Assembly (NCBI GenBank): GCA_016868575.1
Contig: VGGL01000013.1
Span: 1 to 42,476 of the forward strand
Reading direction: 5' to 3'
Source: Bacteroidota bacterium
GTDB lineage: Bacteria; Bacteroidota; Bacteroidia; Bacteroidales; FEN-979
Length of the DNA: 42,476 bases
Every line of letters starts with the position of its first letter. Position 1 is the first letter of the stretch. The notes beneath the pieces were generated by a model. It worked only from the letters and a program-made list of their open reading frames with translations. It made no database searches and was not told the DNA's origin. Shown piece after piece: positions 20,048-29,695 of this stretch. The translations under genes were made by a program, and so were the position numbers.

Positions 20048-20092
20048 GCAATGAGTAATGAGTAATGAGCATTATTTATTGCTCATTGCTGG
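20044..20092. repeat. 7-bp-phased heptamer array with hairpin potential, between and overlapping the ends of two convergent genes
   Basis: ATGAGCA ATGAGTA ATGAGTA ATGAGCA TTATTTA TTGCTCA TTGCTGG; inner inverted repeat AATGAGCA-8nt-TGCTCATT. Confidence 0.85.
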
Positions 20093-21299
20093 CGGAATTT
20101 CCAATTTTTCTTTCAAACCGGAAATTCTGAATCTTTATGTTTTCCTTATACCGGGCGAATTTCCAGGCAGCTTTCCACAGGAACTGGAACGGGCCAAATC
20201 TTTTCCGGAAGCTGTCGTATTTTTTCTCTCCCCGCAAAATCCTGATAAAAGCACGAAAATAACGTTCGTTAGTATCCATCAGGTTATGAAAATATCCCGG
20301 CATGGCGTTGAAAAAATGCATCAACGGATACACGGCCAGCAAATCCTGAAAGATTTCAAGATTAACCCGCTTTTCGTAATATTCAAGGGATTGTATCTCA
20401 CCTTTTAAGAGCTTGTCGATAGCCTCGGCAGCCATGGAGCCACTTGCAAGGGCATAATATATCCCCTCTCCGGTGAGAGGGTCGGATAACCCAGCCGCAT
20501 CTCCGGCCAAAGCCACCCGTTTGGTAACGATCTTTGAACCCCGTTGCCGGATAGGGATGGAATAGGCTTTATATGAAATCGTTCTCACCTCTTTAACAGG
20601 GAGGTAAATGATAAACCTGCGATAGTATTTTCTCAAATGCCTGGAAAGACGGTAGCTGGTTCCAACACCAATAGAGATATGATCACCCTTGGGAAACATC
20701 CAGGCATAGCCCACCGGCATGGTTCCCCAGTCCAGGTAGATGGTCCGGCCACTTTCTTCCAGGAATGATGGATCCACCTCCATCTCGCTTTCAATGGCAA
20801 CACAGTTCAATACGTTTTTCATCAGTCCCACAGAACTCGCGGTAATACCCATGGCTCCATCGGCGCCGATCATGTAATGACTTGTGAATGCTTTTGCAGC
20901 AGTTTTCACGATCACCTCATGCTCCTTTTCTTCAACCCCTTCGACTGCCTGTTCTTCCAGAAATTCTGCGCCGGCCTCCCGGGCTTTCCTGACCAGGAAA
21001 GCATCAAACTTATCTCTGCTCACGCAGAAGATGAAGGGTTCTTTTGACCGCTTTTTAAACTGATAATCAAGCTGATGGCTAAAAACAACGTTGTATATCT
21101 GTCTTTCAATGACTTCAGAAATATCAAAGGGGAGGAATTGCGCTACTTTATGGGTCAGGCCGCCTCCACAGACCTTGTATCTCGGGAATTTTTCCTTATC
21201 GATCAGCAGAACCTTGCGATTTTGTTTGGCCAGGCTATATGCTGCAAAGGATCCGGCTGGTCCTGCACCGGAGATGATCACATCGTAATCAACAGGCAT
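20076..21299 (-). CDS. Geranylgeranyl reductase family FAD-dependent oxidoreductase
   Basis: DVIISGAGPAGSFAAYSLAKQNRKVLLIDKEKFPRYKVCGGGL; GDAAGLSDPLTGEGIYYALASG. Confidence 0.88.
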   Translation of the reverse strand: MPVDYDVIISGAGPAGSFAAYSLAKQNRKVLLIDKEKFPRYKVCGGGLTHKVAQFLPFDISEVIERQIYNVVFSHQLDYQFKKRSKEPFIFCVSRDKFDAFLVRKAREAGAEFLEEQAVEGVEEKEHEVIVKTAAKAFTSHYMIGADGAMGITASSVGLMKNVLNCVAIESEMEVDPSFLEESGRTIYLDWGTMPVGYAWMFPKGDHISIGVGTSYRLSRHLRKYYRRFIIYLPVKEVRTISYKAYSIPIRQRGSKIVTKRVALAGDAAGLSDPLTGEGIYYALASGSMAAEAIDKLLKGEIQSLEYYEKRVNLEIFQDLLAVYPLMHFFNAMPGYFHNLMDTNERYFRAFIRILRGEKKYDSFRKRFGPFQFLWKAAWKFARYKENIKIQNFRFERKIGNSASNEQ

Positions 21300-21302
21300 G
21301 GG

Positions 21303-22307
21303 TTAAAGCAGTTTGAGTGTTTCGGCAAGTAGTTTCTCACGATTGATAGGCACCACGCCTACCTCCTCACATACGAGACCTCCGGCAAGATTTGAGATGG
21401 CGGCAATCTCAAATGGGGAACATTTGCTGGACAAGCATAATGCCGCGACGCTGATCACTGTATCCCCGGCACCTGAAACATCGGCAACCGTCCTGAGATG
21501 AGCCGGAATGATATGTGTTGAGCGGTCACCATCGGAAGCGCTGATGAAAATGCCCTTGTCTCCCATGGTGATCATGACCATGTCGATATGCTGTGTGTCC
21601 AGCAGTATCTGTGCAGCACGGATCAATTCTTCACGATTGCCTGCATCGACGTCCATTTTCAGTCCTTCCCGCAATTCCTTCAGGTTCGGTTTGAAAAGTT
21701 GAACACCCTGATATTCCCTGAAATTCTTTTTTTTGGGGTCAACGGCAACGGGAATGTTTTTCTCCCTGGCTTTGCGGATCACTGCATCAATGACCTGTTT
21801 GCTGAGGATACCTTTGTTGTAATCCTGGAAAATGATCGCATCGATGTTGGCATTATCCAGAAAATCAAAAACCTGAAGGAGAAAACGATGAGCGTCTTCT
21901 TCTTCGAGGTCGCGATCTATCTCTTCATCAACCCTGAGCAGGTGATGATTATTCCCAAAAATCCTGACTTTGGTTGTGGTGATCCTGTTTTTGCTGACGC
22001 AAATGCCATCAGTTCGCATTTTGCTGTCTATCAGCATCTCCACAAATGCATCCCCGTTCTCATCATCCCCGATCACAGAGCAAAGGATCGGTTCAGCCCC
22101 TATTTCCAGGAGATTCCTTGCAACATTAGCGGCTCCCCCCAACCTGTTTTCCTTCTTTGTGACGGTGACGATGGGAACAGGGGCTTCAGGGGAGATCCGT
22201 TCAACCCGCCCCCAGAAATAGGCATCCACCATCACATCGCCGATCACCATGATCCGTTGATCTCTGAAACGCTCAAAGAGCGCTGAATAATATGATTCCT
22301 TATACAT
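21303..22307 (-). CDS. PfkB-family sugar kinase, D-glycero-beta-D-manno-heptose-7-phosphate kinase-like (RfaE/HldE kinase domain only)
   Basis: RIMVIGDVMVDAYFWGRVERISPEAPVPIVTVTKKENRLGGAANVARNL; DVSGAGDTVISVAAL. Confidence 0.85.
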   Translation of the reverse strand: MYKESYYSALFERFRDQRIMVIGDVMVDAYFWGRVERISPEAPVPIVTVTKKENRLGGAANVARNLLEIGAEPILCSVIGDDENGDAFVEMLIDSKMRTDGICVSKNRITTTKVRIFGNNHHLLRVDEEIDRDLEEEDAHRFLLQVFDFLDNANIDAIIFQDYNKGILSKQVIDAVIRKAREKNIPVAVDPKKKNFREYQGVQLFKPNLKELREGLKMDVDAGNREELIRAAQILLDTQHIDMVMITMGDKGIFISASDGDRSTHIIPAHLRTVADVSGAGDTVISVAALCLSSKCSPFEIAAISNLAGGLVCEEVGVVPINREKLLAETLKLL

Positions 22308-22313
22308 GACGAC

Positions 22314-23036
22314 TTATTTTAACATAACGTCAGATGCTGCCACTATGTGTTGATTGATTTCATCCACGGCGACCTCGCCATCCATCAGCCGGATGATACG
22401 GTGGGCATGAAGCGCGATCTTCTCCTCGTGCGTAACAATGATCACTGTATTTCCGTCCCGGTGGATCTGCTCCAGCAAAGAGAGGATCTCCCGGGAAGTT
22501 TTCGAGTCAAGATTTCCGGTTGGCTCATCCGCCAGGATGATTGAGGGGTTGTTTACCAGTGCCCGGGCAATGGCTACTCTTTGACGCTGTCCGCCTGAAA
22601 GCTCGTTGGGTTTGTGGGTAACCCGATCACTCAGCTTCACTTCATCCAGCACCTTATTGGCACGTTCGATACGGATTTGCTTGTTCACGCCTGCATAAAT
22701 CAGCGGTAGAATAACATTTTCAAGCGCCGTGGAACGTGGCAGAAGGTTAAATGTCTGAAAAACAAACCCGATCTCCCGGTTCCGGATATCTGCCAGATCG
22801 TTGTCATCCAGCTTGGAAACATCCTGTCCATTGAGAAAGTAAGACCCACTCGTGGGGGTATCCAGGCAACCGAGAAGGTTCATCAGGGTTGATTTACCCG
22901 ATCCGGAGGGTCCCATGATCGCAACAAATTCATTCTTCAGGATCGTCAGGGAGATTCCACGTAAAGCCTGCACTACAACGCTGCCAACTTTGTAGTTTTT
23001 GACTATTTTGTCGAGCCGGATGATCTCTTTTTCCAT
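22314..23036 (-). CDS. ABC transporter ATP-binding protein (MacB/LolD type)
   Basis: [49 protein letters not shown]. Confidence 0.95.
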   Translation of the reverse strand: MEKEIIRLDKIVKNYKVGSVVVQALRGISLTILKNEFVAIMGPSGSGKSTLMNLLGCLDTPTSGSYFLNGQDVSKLDDNDLADIRNREIGFVFQTFNLLPRSTALENVILPLIYAGVNKQIRIERANKVLDEVKLSDRVTHKPNELSGGQRQRVAIARALVNNPSIILADEPTGNLDSKTSREILSLLEQIHRDGNTVIIVTHEEKIALHAHRIIRLMDGEVAVDEINQHIVAASDVMLK

Positions 23037-23055
23037 TTTCCGAATATTAGCAAGG

Positions 23056-23063
23056 CAAAAATA
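23056..23063 (-). promoter_or_regulatory. -7 box TATTTTTG for ABC ATPase-hldA-like-GGR operon
   Basis: Plus strand caaaaata 20 bp upstream of ATG 23036. Confidence 0.4.
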
Positions 23064-23088
23064 CCTTTTTTATTGACAAGGACTGCGT

Positions 23089-23121
23089 TTATTCGGTGAA
23101 TCATTCTATCTTCACGAATAA
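23089..23121 (-). terminator. Hairpin downstream of methyltransferase gene (terminator or mRNA-stabilising element)
   Basis: TTATTCGgTGAA - 10 nt - TTCACGAATAA, 11-bp arms with one bulge; no long T-tract. Confidence 0.45.
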
Positions 23122-23140
23122 GCCTCTATAACCAGGGCTG

Positions 23141-23917
23141 TCAGGCATACAACACAAAGTCCTGCCTGGCCATTCCCTTTCTGAAAATAACGATTCCAAA
23201 TCTGAACAAATCCAGGGAGAGGGTGATTTCGGGATCTTTCAATACCTCTTTCCAGGCTTTTTCCATCTCATGAGACCAGTGGACGTCATGCAACACAATG
23301 ACTCCTTGCTCAGATAAAAAAGGTCTGATCGTGCGGTAGTACCTGAGTGTCGGTTCATACTGATGATTTCCGTCAATGAATACCAGGCCGGGCCTGGCAA
23401 TCGAACCGATAACCTCATCGAGCCGGTCTTCAAACCTGCCTTCAACTGGTGAGATATGGCCAAATCCGGTATGCGCGAAATTCTTTTTTGCAACATCCAG
23501 GGTTTCCGGACAGCCTTCGATGGTGAATATCTGTGCATGGGGCAATGCATCGGCCAGGTACATCGAGGTAATCCCGAATGAAGTCCCCAGTTCCAGCACA
23601 ACATCAGGTTGGAGATAGCTGGCCAGCCGGTAAAGCAGTCGACATTGCCGGACCGGAAGCAAGGATCTCCGTGCTAATCTTCTGATCTCTCGTCGATCTA
23701 TCTTACCCTTCCCTTTCGCACCGTGATCGGTAAAAAAGATCGTGGTATCGTCATGAAGTAGTTTTTGCCGGATCGTTTCTGGTATTTCAGGATAATCATA
23801 ATAGCCGGACTGTCTTATGACCTGGCTACAAAAATCATATACAAATGGCGAATGTATATGCCATCTCGTCTTTGCATGAAATAAGAACTTTATCAGTGCC
23901 AGGATACGAAAGATCAT
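23141..23917 (-). CDS. Class I SAM-dependent O-methyltransferase-like protein (start at internal Met)
   Basis: DVVLELGTSFGITSMYLADALPHAQIFTIEGCPETLDVAKKNF; VFIDGNHQYEPTLRYY; MIFRILALIKF start overlaps upstream gene by ATGA. Confidence 0.82.
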   Translation of the reverse strand: MIFRILALIKFLFHAKTRWHIHSPFVYDFCSQVIRQSGYYDYPEIPETIRQKLLHDDTTIFFTDHGAKGKGKIDRREIRRLARRSLLPVRQCRLLYRLASYLQPDVVLELGTSFGITSMYLADALPHAQIFTIEGCPETLDVAKKNFAHTGFGHISPVEGRFEDRLDEVIGSIARPGLVFIDGNHQYEPTLRYYRTIRPFLSEQGVIVLHDVHWSHEMEKAWKEVLKDPEITLSLDLFRFGIVIFRKGMARQDFVLYA

Positions 23918-24909
23918 TTCCTTCCGATTAGTAACTGAATTTTCGATACCGTATCTGTTTGATGGATATTTCTGAAACCAGCGTATTTCATCCATTGCGT
24001 TAGCTCACCGGTTGTATAGGTGTCACCACGTTCGGTGCCAACGAGCATGTTGATGGCGAACATAGCGCCAACCACAGGTTCGGTGCGCGTGTTATCCATG
24101 ATATGGTCAAGAATGACCAGTTGCCCTCCGGGATTTAAGGCATCCATGGCTTTCCGTATCAGTTTGGCATTTTCTTCGGGCGAATTAATATGGATGATGG
24201 CCGACATGAGGATCAAATCATATTCTCCGCCAAAATCAGTTTCGAGATAATCTCCTTCCCTGGAGCTAACCCTGTCGGCCCCTTCAAACGCTCCGATATA
24301 CTCCCTGGTCAACGGGATGATCCGGGGAAGGTCCAAAACAACTGCATGCATGAAGGGATTTCTGCGGAGGAATTCAAAAGTGAACGCACCGGAACCCCCA
24401 CCAACATCCAGCATAAGCCTGACCTGCTTAAGATCAAGCACATCGGCTACTTCTTTCGCCTGTGGAACGCCCCTGTTGTGCATGGCTGCAATGAAATGAT
24501 TACTCCATGCCTGATCCCGCAAATTTAAAGGCACCCGTTCAGTAACAGACCTTCCGGCCCTGACTGCATCGGTGAGGGTTGACCATGTTTCCCATAAATT
24601 GGCCGTGTGGTATAACCCGCTCAGGAAGTTTGGAGCGCCTTTGACAAGGTGCCGCGCAGAAAAGACTGTATTGGCAAACATTCCATCCTCCTTTTTCAGC
24701 ATTCCCCCTGCTACCAGCGCATTCAGCAGACGATCTGTCGCCCGGGGATCTGCCTGAATCCTGACGGCAACATCAGCTGAGGTGAGGATATTATTTCCAA
24801 GAACAGTGAAGATATCAAGTTCAAATGCTGTAAGAATGATTCGGCTCAGCCTGAATGCATTGACCTTTTCATTGAATTCTTCAACGCGGCAAATCTCTTT
24901 TTGACCCAT
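23914..24909 (-). CDS. Acetylserotonin-O-methyltransferase-like (dimerisation + Methyltransf_2-type) methyltransferase
   Basis: LMLDVGGGSGAFTFEFLRRNPFMHAVVLDLPRIIPLTREYI; DLILMSAIIHINSPEENAKLIRKA; start adjusted to Met15 because of -7 box at 24932-24939. Confidence 0.82.
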   Translation of the reverse strand: MGQKEICRVEEFNEKVNAFRLSRIILTAFELDIFTVLGNNILTSADVAVRIQADPRATDRLLNALVAGGMLKKEDGMFANTVFSARHLVKGAPNFLSGLYHTANLWETWSTLTDAVRAGRSVTERVPLNLRDQAWSNHFIAAMHNRGVPQAKEVADVLDLKQVRLMLDVGGGSGAFTFEFLRRNPFMHAVVLDLPRIIPLTREYIGAFEGADRVSSREGDYLETDFGGEYDLILMSAIIHINSPEENAKLIRKAMDALNPGGQLVILDHIMDNTRTEPVVGAMFAINMLVGTERGDTYTTGELTQWMKYAGFRNIHQTDTVSKIQLLIGRK

Positions 24910-24931
24910 CTGCTCTCTGTAAAATGAGTGG

Positions 24932-24939
24932 CAAAGGTA
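24932..24939 (-). promoter_or_regulatory. -7 box TACCTTTG for methyltransferase pair
   Basis: Plus strand caaaggta 23 bp upstream of MGQKEI start. Confidence 0.4.
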
Positions 24940-25023
24940 GTATAACTGCAAATATTTTTTATTCCATCAGTCTGTTCAAGAGATATTGCATACCTTTATC
25001 AAAAGTTTAAAACAATCATCATT

Positions 25024-25908
25024 ATGGAACACACTGTTTATTATGTCATAGGAATTATCGTCGTGCTGATCCTGCTGGCAGGCATCAGGATTGTGAGACC
25101 CACTCACAGGGCGCTGATTGAGCGGCTCGGAAAATACAACCGGTTCGGCACTCCAGGCTTCAACTGGATCATTCCGATGATTGAGAAAATGTACAAAGTG
25201 AACATTACTGAAAAGATGATCAATGCCGACCCACAGGAGATCATCACCAATGATAACCTGAATGCACGCGTGGATGCGCAGGTCTATTTCAAGATCAAAG
25301 CTGATGAGGAAAGCGTTAAAAACTCGCAGTACAACGTCAATCGGATCGAGTACCAGATCGTCAACCTCGCCCGTACCACCTTGCGTAACATCATCGGAAC
25401 CCTCACCCTGAAATCGGCCAACAGCGAACGGGGAAGGATCAACAAAGAATTGCATGGTACGCTCCTCGAAGAAACGAAAAGTTGGGGCATTGAGATCGTG
25501 CGGACAGAATTGAAAGAAATTGATCCCCCGAAAGATGTTCAGGAAACAATGAACAAGATTGTTAAAGCTGAAAACGAAAAACTATCGGCTATTGACTTCG
25601 CAACAGCCATGGAAACCAAAGCCGACGGAGAGAAAAGGGCTGAGATCCGAAGGGCTGAAGGGATTAAACAGGCCGCTATTCTGAAAGCCGAAGGCGAAGC
25701 CCAGGCGATCATGCTTGTAAATGAAGCCGCTGAAAAATTCTTCATCGGAAATGCCCAGTTGCTTAGAAAGATCCAGGCGCTGGAGACGTCTCTCCGCGAC
25801 AATGCGAAAATAGTGGTGCCTGCAGGTACTGACCTCGTGAATGTACTTGGCGAAATGGCCGGCATTGTTCCCCTTCGGACACCGTCATCAAAAAAAGAAG
25901 TGGATTAA
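25024..25908 (+). CDS. SPFH/Band 7 domain protein (stomatin/QmcA-like)
   Basis: N-term TM then RIVRPTHRALIERLGKYNRFGTPGFNWIIPMIEKMYKVNITEKM; ...RAEGIKQAAILKAEGEAQA. Confidence 0.93.
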   Translation: MEHTVYYVIGIIVVLILLAGIRIVRPTHRALIERLGKYNRFGTPGFNWIIPMIEKMYKVNITEKMINADPQEIITNDNLNARVDAQVYFKIKADEESVKNSQYNVNRIEYQIVNLARTTLRNIIGTLTLKSANSERGRINKELHGTLLEETKSWGIEIVRTELKEIDPPKDVQETMNKIVKAENEKLSAIDFATAMETKADGEKRAEIRRAEGIKQAAILKAEGEAQAIMLVNEAAEKFFIGNAQLLRKIQALETSLRDNAKIVVPAGTDLVNVLGEMAGIVPLRTPSSKKEVD

Positions 25909-25910
25909 AA

Positions 25911-26696
25911 TCAGACCTGGTACTTGAACCATTCCCTGGCTTTCAGGATAATCCCAAGGAAAGTCAACAGGATCACTGCTATCAGAACCGAAAAAAGTAC
26001 TTGCGAAGGATCATCATGATCGGTGAACCGTTTCGCGAAAATGCCAATATACGTCCACAGGATCACCAGGTTGAAAGCAATATCTCTGCGGAAAATAAGC
26101 ATCAGCAGGCTGATCCCGTAAACAACCAGCAATATGGTGGAAACCCAAAAGAGTTCCGTCATGCCGAACCTGTCCCAGTTCATGGCTACAAGCAACGCCG
26201 TAACATTGGCAACCGTAGCTACCGAAATCCAACCCAGGTAAATACTGAACGGCAGATGTACCAGAAATTTTTCACGAAGTGAGCCGGTTCTAAAACCAAT
26301 GTTCAACCGTATGTAAATGACGATCAGGCTTGCCAACAACACCAACATGATGATAACTGAAAGCCACACCAGGCGGTAATGCCATGCGACAATCCAGGAT
26401 GCATTGGCCAGGCAGGTAATCGGAAAAAACCCGCCGATGCGCCATCCAAACCCTGAAATGATCCCTTGCTTTCTCCATCCTGCCCGGGAAAACTGAAAAA
26501 TAATAAAAACCGATAAAAGCAGGTAAATCAACCCCCAGATGGAAAATGTAAATCCTGCCGGAACGAACAGGTTGGAATACAAATCCGATATCTCTCCGGT
26601 AGTGTAACCGTTGATAGGCAAGGCGTTGTCCAGCAAATTGGCAGCGATCATTACCAGGAATCCCAACAGGTTCATAAACTTAAGCGTAGTCTTCAT
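25911..26696 (-). CDS. TspO/MBR-like (tryptophan-rich sensory protein-related) integral membrane protein
   Basis: Polytopic; FVPAGFTFSIWGLIYLL, LPFSIYLGWISVATVANVTALL; start moved downstream given -7 box at 26726-26733. Confidence 0.6.
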   Translation of the reverse strand: MKTTLKFMNLLGFLVMIAANLLDNALPINGYTTGEISDLYSNLFVPAGFTFSIWGLIYLLLSVFIIFQFSRAGWRKQGIISGFGWRIGGFFPITCLANASWIVAWHYRLVWLSVIIMLVLLASLIVIYIRLNIGFRTGSLREKFLVHLPFSIYLGWISVATVANVTALLVAMNWDRFGMTELFWVSTILLVVYGISLLMLIFRRDIAFNLVILWTYIGIFAKRFTDHDDPSQVLFSVLIAVILLTFLGIILKAREWFKYQV

Positions 26697-26725
26697 ATCC
26701 AGTTGCCCGGTCTGTTTTCTTTTCA

Positions 26726-26733
26726 CAAATATA
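26726..26733 (-). promoter_or_regulatory. -7 box TATATTTG for TspO-like gene
   Basis: Plus strand caaatata 30 bp upstream of MKTTLKF start. Confidence 0.4.
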
Positions 26734-26764
26734 CTATTTTAGCAGAGAAATACAATCAGCCTGC

Positions 26765-27580
26765 ATGAATACCGGTAAAATCCGTCTCGATATATTCCTC
26801 GTTGACAAGAACTTTTTTCCTTCCCGTGAAAAAGCACGGGATGCCATTGTTCGCGGAGCTGTCATTGTTGATAACCGGATCTGCTCCCGCCCTTCTTTCC
26901 AGGTCACCGGCGAGGAACAGATTGAGATCCTGTTGCACCTTTTGCCCCGCTATGTAAGCCGGGGGGGATTGAAGCTTGAAAAAGCGATCCGGGAATTCCA
27001 GATTGAACTACAAGGAATGACCATTCTCGATATCGGCGCATCCACAGGGGGATTTACCGACTGCTGTCTGCAACATGGCGCAGAACGGGTTTTTGCTGTC
27101 GATGTGGGGCATGATCAATTGGATCCATCACTGCGCAATAATCCCCGGGTAATAACAATCGAAGATACGGATATAAGGGAATTGAATATCTCCCAACTTC
27201 ATCATAATCATGTAGATATGATTGTTGGAGATGTGTCATTTATCTCACTGGGGTACATTTTTCCCCATTGCAATCAATTCCTCAGAAAGAATGGAAAGAT
27301 TGTATTCCTCATCAAGCCCCAGTTTGAGGCCGGGAGAAAGTGGATCGGAAAGAATGGCATTGTCCGCTCTCCTGTGGCGCATACCGAAGTCCTTGAAAAC
27401 ATGATCAAGTTCTCGGAACAACATGGGTTTCACCTGAACAAACTAACTTTTGCACCTGTTTTTTCAGCTGATAAGAACATCGAGTACCTGGGACTTTTCA
27501 GCTCAAGTTCGGAAAGAGACTTCGATATTCGGGAAAATGTACGAATGGCTTTCATGGCACAAAAAAGAAGGATGGGTTGA
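26765..27580 (+). CDS. tlyA: TlyA family rRNA (cytidine-2'-O)-methyltransferase
   Basis: RLDIFLVDKNFFPSREKARDAIVRGAVIVD S4 domain; YVSRGGLKLEKAIREF; ILDIGASTGGFTDCCLQHGA. Confidence 0.93.
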   Translation: MNTGKIRLDIFLVDKNFFPSREKARDAIVRGAVIVDNRICSRPSFQVTGEEQIEILLHLLPRYVSRGGLKLEKAIREFQIELQGMTILDIGASTGGFTDCCLQHGAERVFAVDVGHDQLDPSLRNNPRVITIEDTDIRELNISQLHHNHVDMIVGDVSFISLGYIFPHCNQFLRKNGKIVFLIKPQFEAGRKWIGKNGIVRSPVAHTEVLENMIKFSEQHGFHLNKLTFAPVFSADKNIEYLGLFSSSSERDFDIRENVRMAFMAQKRRMG

Positions 27581-27640
27581 AAGTTTCAACCTATTAATCC
27601 AAAATAATCCATTATTTTAGCCCTGTTAAAATCGCATTTC

Positions 27641-28807
27641 ATGATCAACTTTGAATTTTATAACCCCACCCGGATCATCTTCGGCAAAGATGCCATATTG
27701 AAACTTGGGAGAGAGTTGAGTCGTTACGGAAATAAAGTGCTCGTTATTACCGGAGGCGGTAGCGCCAAACGTTCCGGGTTGCTTGACCATGCCCTGCGCA
27801 TCCTGAAAGAGAACAACAAGCAGGTCTGGATCCTTGATGGGATTAAGCCCAACCCAAGATTAGATTCGGTGTATGAAGGGATCAAGATGTGCAAAACCCG
27901 GCAGGTTGAACTGATCCTGGCTATTGGCGGAGGCAGTGTGATCGATGCCGCCAAAGCCATTGCCGTGGGGGCAGCAACCCAGCACGACATCTGGGATTTT
28001 TACCTCCGGAAACTGAGTGTCACCAAAGCGCTCCCATTGGGTTGTATGCTAACCCTTGCGGCCACCGGCACGGAGATGAACGGCAATTCTGTGGTGACCA
28101 AATGGGAAACCCGAGAAAAAAACTTCATCTCCGGAAGCGCCCTCTTTCCGAAATTCTCCATCCTGGATCCAACTTATACCCTTACCGTTCCGAGAGATCA
28201 AACAGCCAATGGGTGCGTGGACATGATGGTGCATGTGTTTGAGCAATATTTCAGCCATACGACTGACACCCCGCTCCAGGACAGGCTGTGTGAAGGACTT
28301 ATGAAGACCATCATCGAAAACGCCTTGATCCTGGCAGCAGACCCTCAGGATTATACAGTACGTGCCAACATCCTCTGGTGTGGAACGATGGCATTGAATG
28401 AGCTGGTTGGGATGGGGAAGAAACAGGACTGGGCCACCCATATCATAGAACATGAACTGAGCGCTGAGTACGACATTGCACACGGCGCCGGACTGGCTAT
28501 TCTAAGCCCTAACTGGATGGCATACGTATATAAGGAAAACAAAGCGCTCTTCCGGCAATTCGCCGAACGGGTTTGGGATATCCAGGGTAACGGAAAATCA
28601 GAAGAGGAGATCATTCTGGAAGGGATCCGAAAGACAAGGGAGTTCTTCGTTTCCATAGGTGCCCCCGCAACCCTTGAAGATGCTGGAATTGATGAATCGA
28701 AGATCAGTCTCATGGCCGCACGGGCAGTCAGATTTGGACCTGTGGGGTCGATGAAAAAACTGGGAAAGGAAGATGTTGAGACAATATTAAGAAACGCGCT
28801 TGTGTAG
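27641..28807 (+). CDS. Iron-containing alcohol dehydrogenase (butanol dehydrogenase-like)
   Basis: NFEFYNPTRIIFGKDAI; LILAIGGGSVIDAAKAIAVG; AHGAGLAILSPNWM. Confidence 0.93.
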   Translation: MINFEFYNPTRIIFGKDAILKLGRELSRYGNKVLVITGGGSAKRSGLLDHALRILKENNKQVWILDGIKPNPRLDSVYEGIKMCKTRQVELILAIGGGSVIDAAKAIAVGAATQHDIWDFYLRKLSVTKALPLGCMLTLAATGTEMNGNSVVTKWETREKNFISGSALFPKFSILDPTYTLTVPRDQTANGCVDMMVHVFEQYFSHTTDTPLQDRLCEGLMKTIIENALILAADPQDYTVRANILWCGTMALNELVGMGKKQDWATHIIEHELSAEYDIAHGAGLAILSPNWMAYVYKENKALFRQFAERVWDIQGNGKSEEEIILEGIRKTREFFVSIGAPATLEDAGIDESKISLMAARAVRFGPVGSMKKLGKEDVETILRNALV

Positions 28808-28811
28808 TTTT

Positions 28812-29690
28812 ATGAAATTCAGAAGAACCTTTAGCAGTATCAACAAATATTTGTCATTCGTCAAGTTTGCCCACAGTATCTTCTCCATGCCCTTTGCCCT
28901 GTTCGGATATTTTCTTCCGGTCTTGAAGATGAACTATCCCTTCAGTTGGATCACCTTGCTGTTGGTCGTGTTATGTGTGGTGTTTGCCAGAAATGCAGCC
29001 ATGGGATTCAACCGGATCGTTGACCGAATGATTGACAAGAAAAATCCAAGAACAGAAAACAGGGAAATCCCTTCCGGTATCATCACTGCAAAAAATGCCT
29101 ATTTCTTTGTTGTTACCAATACCATGTTTTTCGTTATCGCGACCTTCTTCCTGAACAACTTGTGTTTTATGTTGTCTCCTATTGCTTTACTGGTCATCCT
29201 GGGCTACAGCTATACCAAACGTTTCACTTCCCTGTCGCACATTGTACTTGGACTTGCACTTGCACTTGCACCTATTGGCGCATTTCTGGCGGTGACAGGA
29301 ACATTTGATCTCTTGCCAATCCTGCTCTCCATCCTGGTCCTTTTCTGGGTTGCCGGGTTTGACATCATCTATTCGCTTCAGGATGAAGATTTTGATAAAA
29401 AAGAAAACCTGAAGTCACTGCCGGCATGGGTTGGAAAAAGCGCTTCGCTGCGGCTATCCGAATTGTTCCACCTGATCACCATGCTGATGGTTGTTGTTGT
29501 TGGCAGTTATGGAAGTTTCGGGTATTATTACTGGGTCGGTGCCGTGCTCTTCGGGGCATTACTGCTCTACCAACATCTCATCGTTAAACCCTACGATCTG
29601 AAACGGGTAAGTCTGGCGTTTTTCACACTTAATGGTATTGGAAGCCTGATCTTCGCCGTCTTCGTGATTTTGGATATGGTTTCCTTTTAA
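28812..29690 (+). CDS. UbiA-family polyprenyltransferase (UbiA/MqnP-like)
   Basis: NRIVDRMIDKKNPRTENREIPSG and DIIYSLQDEDFDKKENLKSLP motifs; polytopic; Met at 28812 preferred over ORF start 28800. Confidence 0.9.
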   Translation: MKFRRTFSSINKYLSFVKFAHSIFSMPFALFGYFLPVLKMNYPFSWITLLLVVLCVVFARNAAMGFNRIVDRMIDKKNPRTENREIPSGIITAKNAYFFVVTNTMFFVIATFFLNNLCFMLSPIALLVILGYSYTKRFTSLSHIVLGLALALAPIGAFLAVTGTFDLLPILLSILVLFWVAGFDIIYSLQDEDFDKKENLKSLPAWVGKSASLRLSELFHLITMLMVVVVGSYGSFGYYYWVGAVLFGALLLYQHLIVKPYDLKRVSLAFFTLNGIGSLIFAVFVILDMVSF

Positions 29691-29695
29691 CCAAG

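Noticed and set aside
21588-22286. 232-aa ORF antisense to the heptose kinase-like gene
   Set aside because: The minus-strand PfkB kinase has all family motifs; plus-strand frame is a by-product of codon bias.
29252-29275. In-frame CTTGCA x3 hexamer tandem inside the UbiA-like gene
   Set aside because: Encodes a hydrophobic LALALA TM stretch; in-frame unit and short length make phase variation unlikely.
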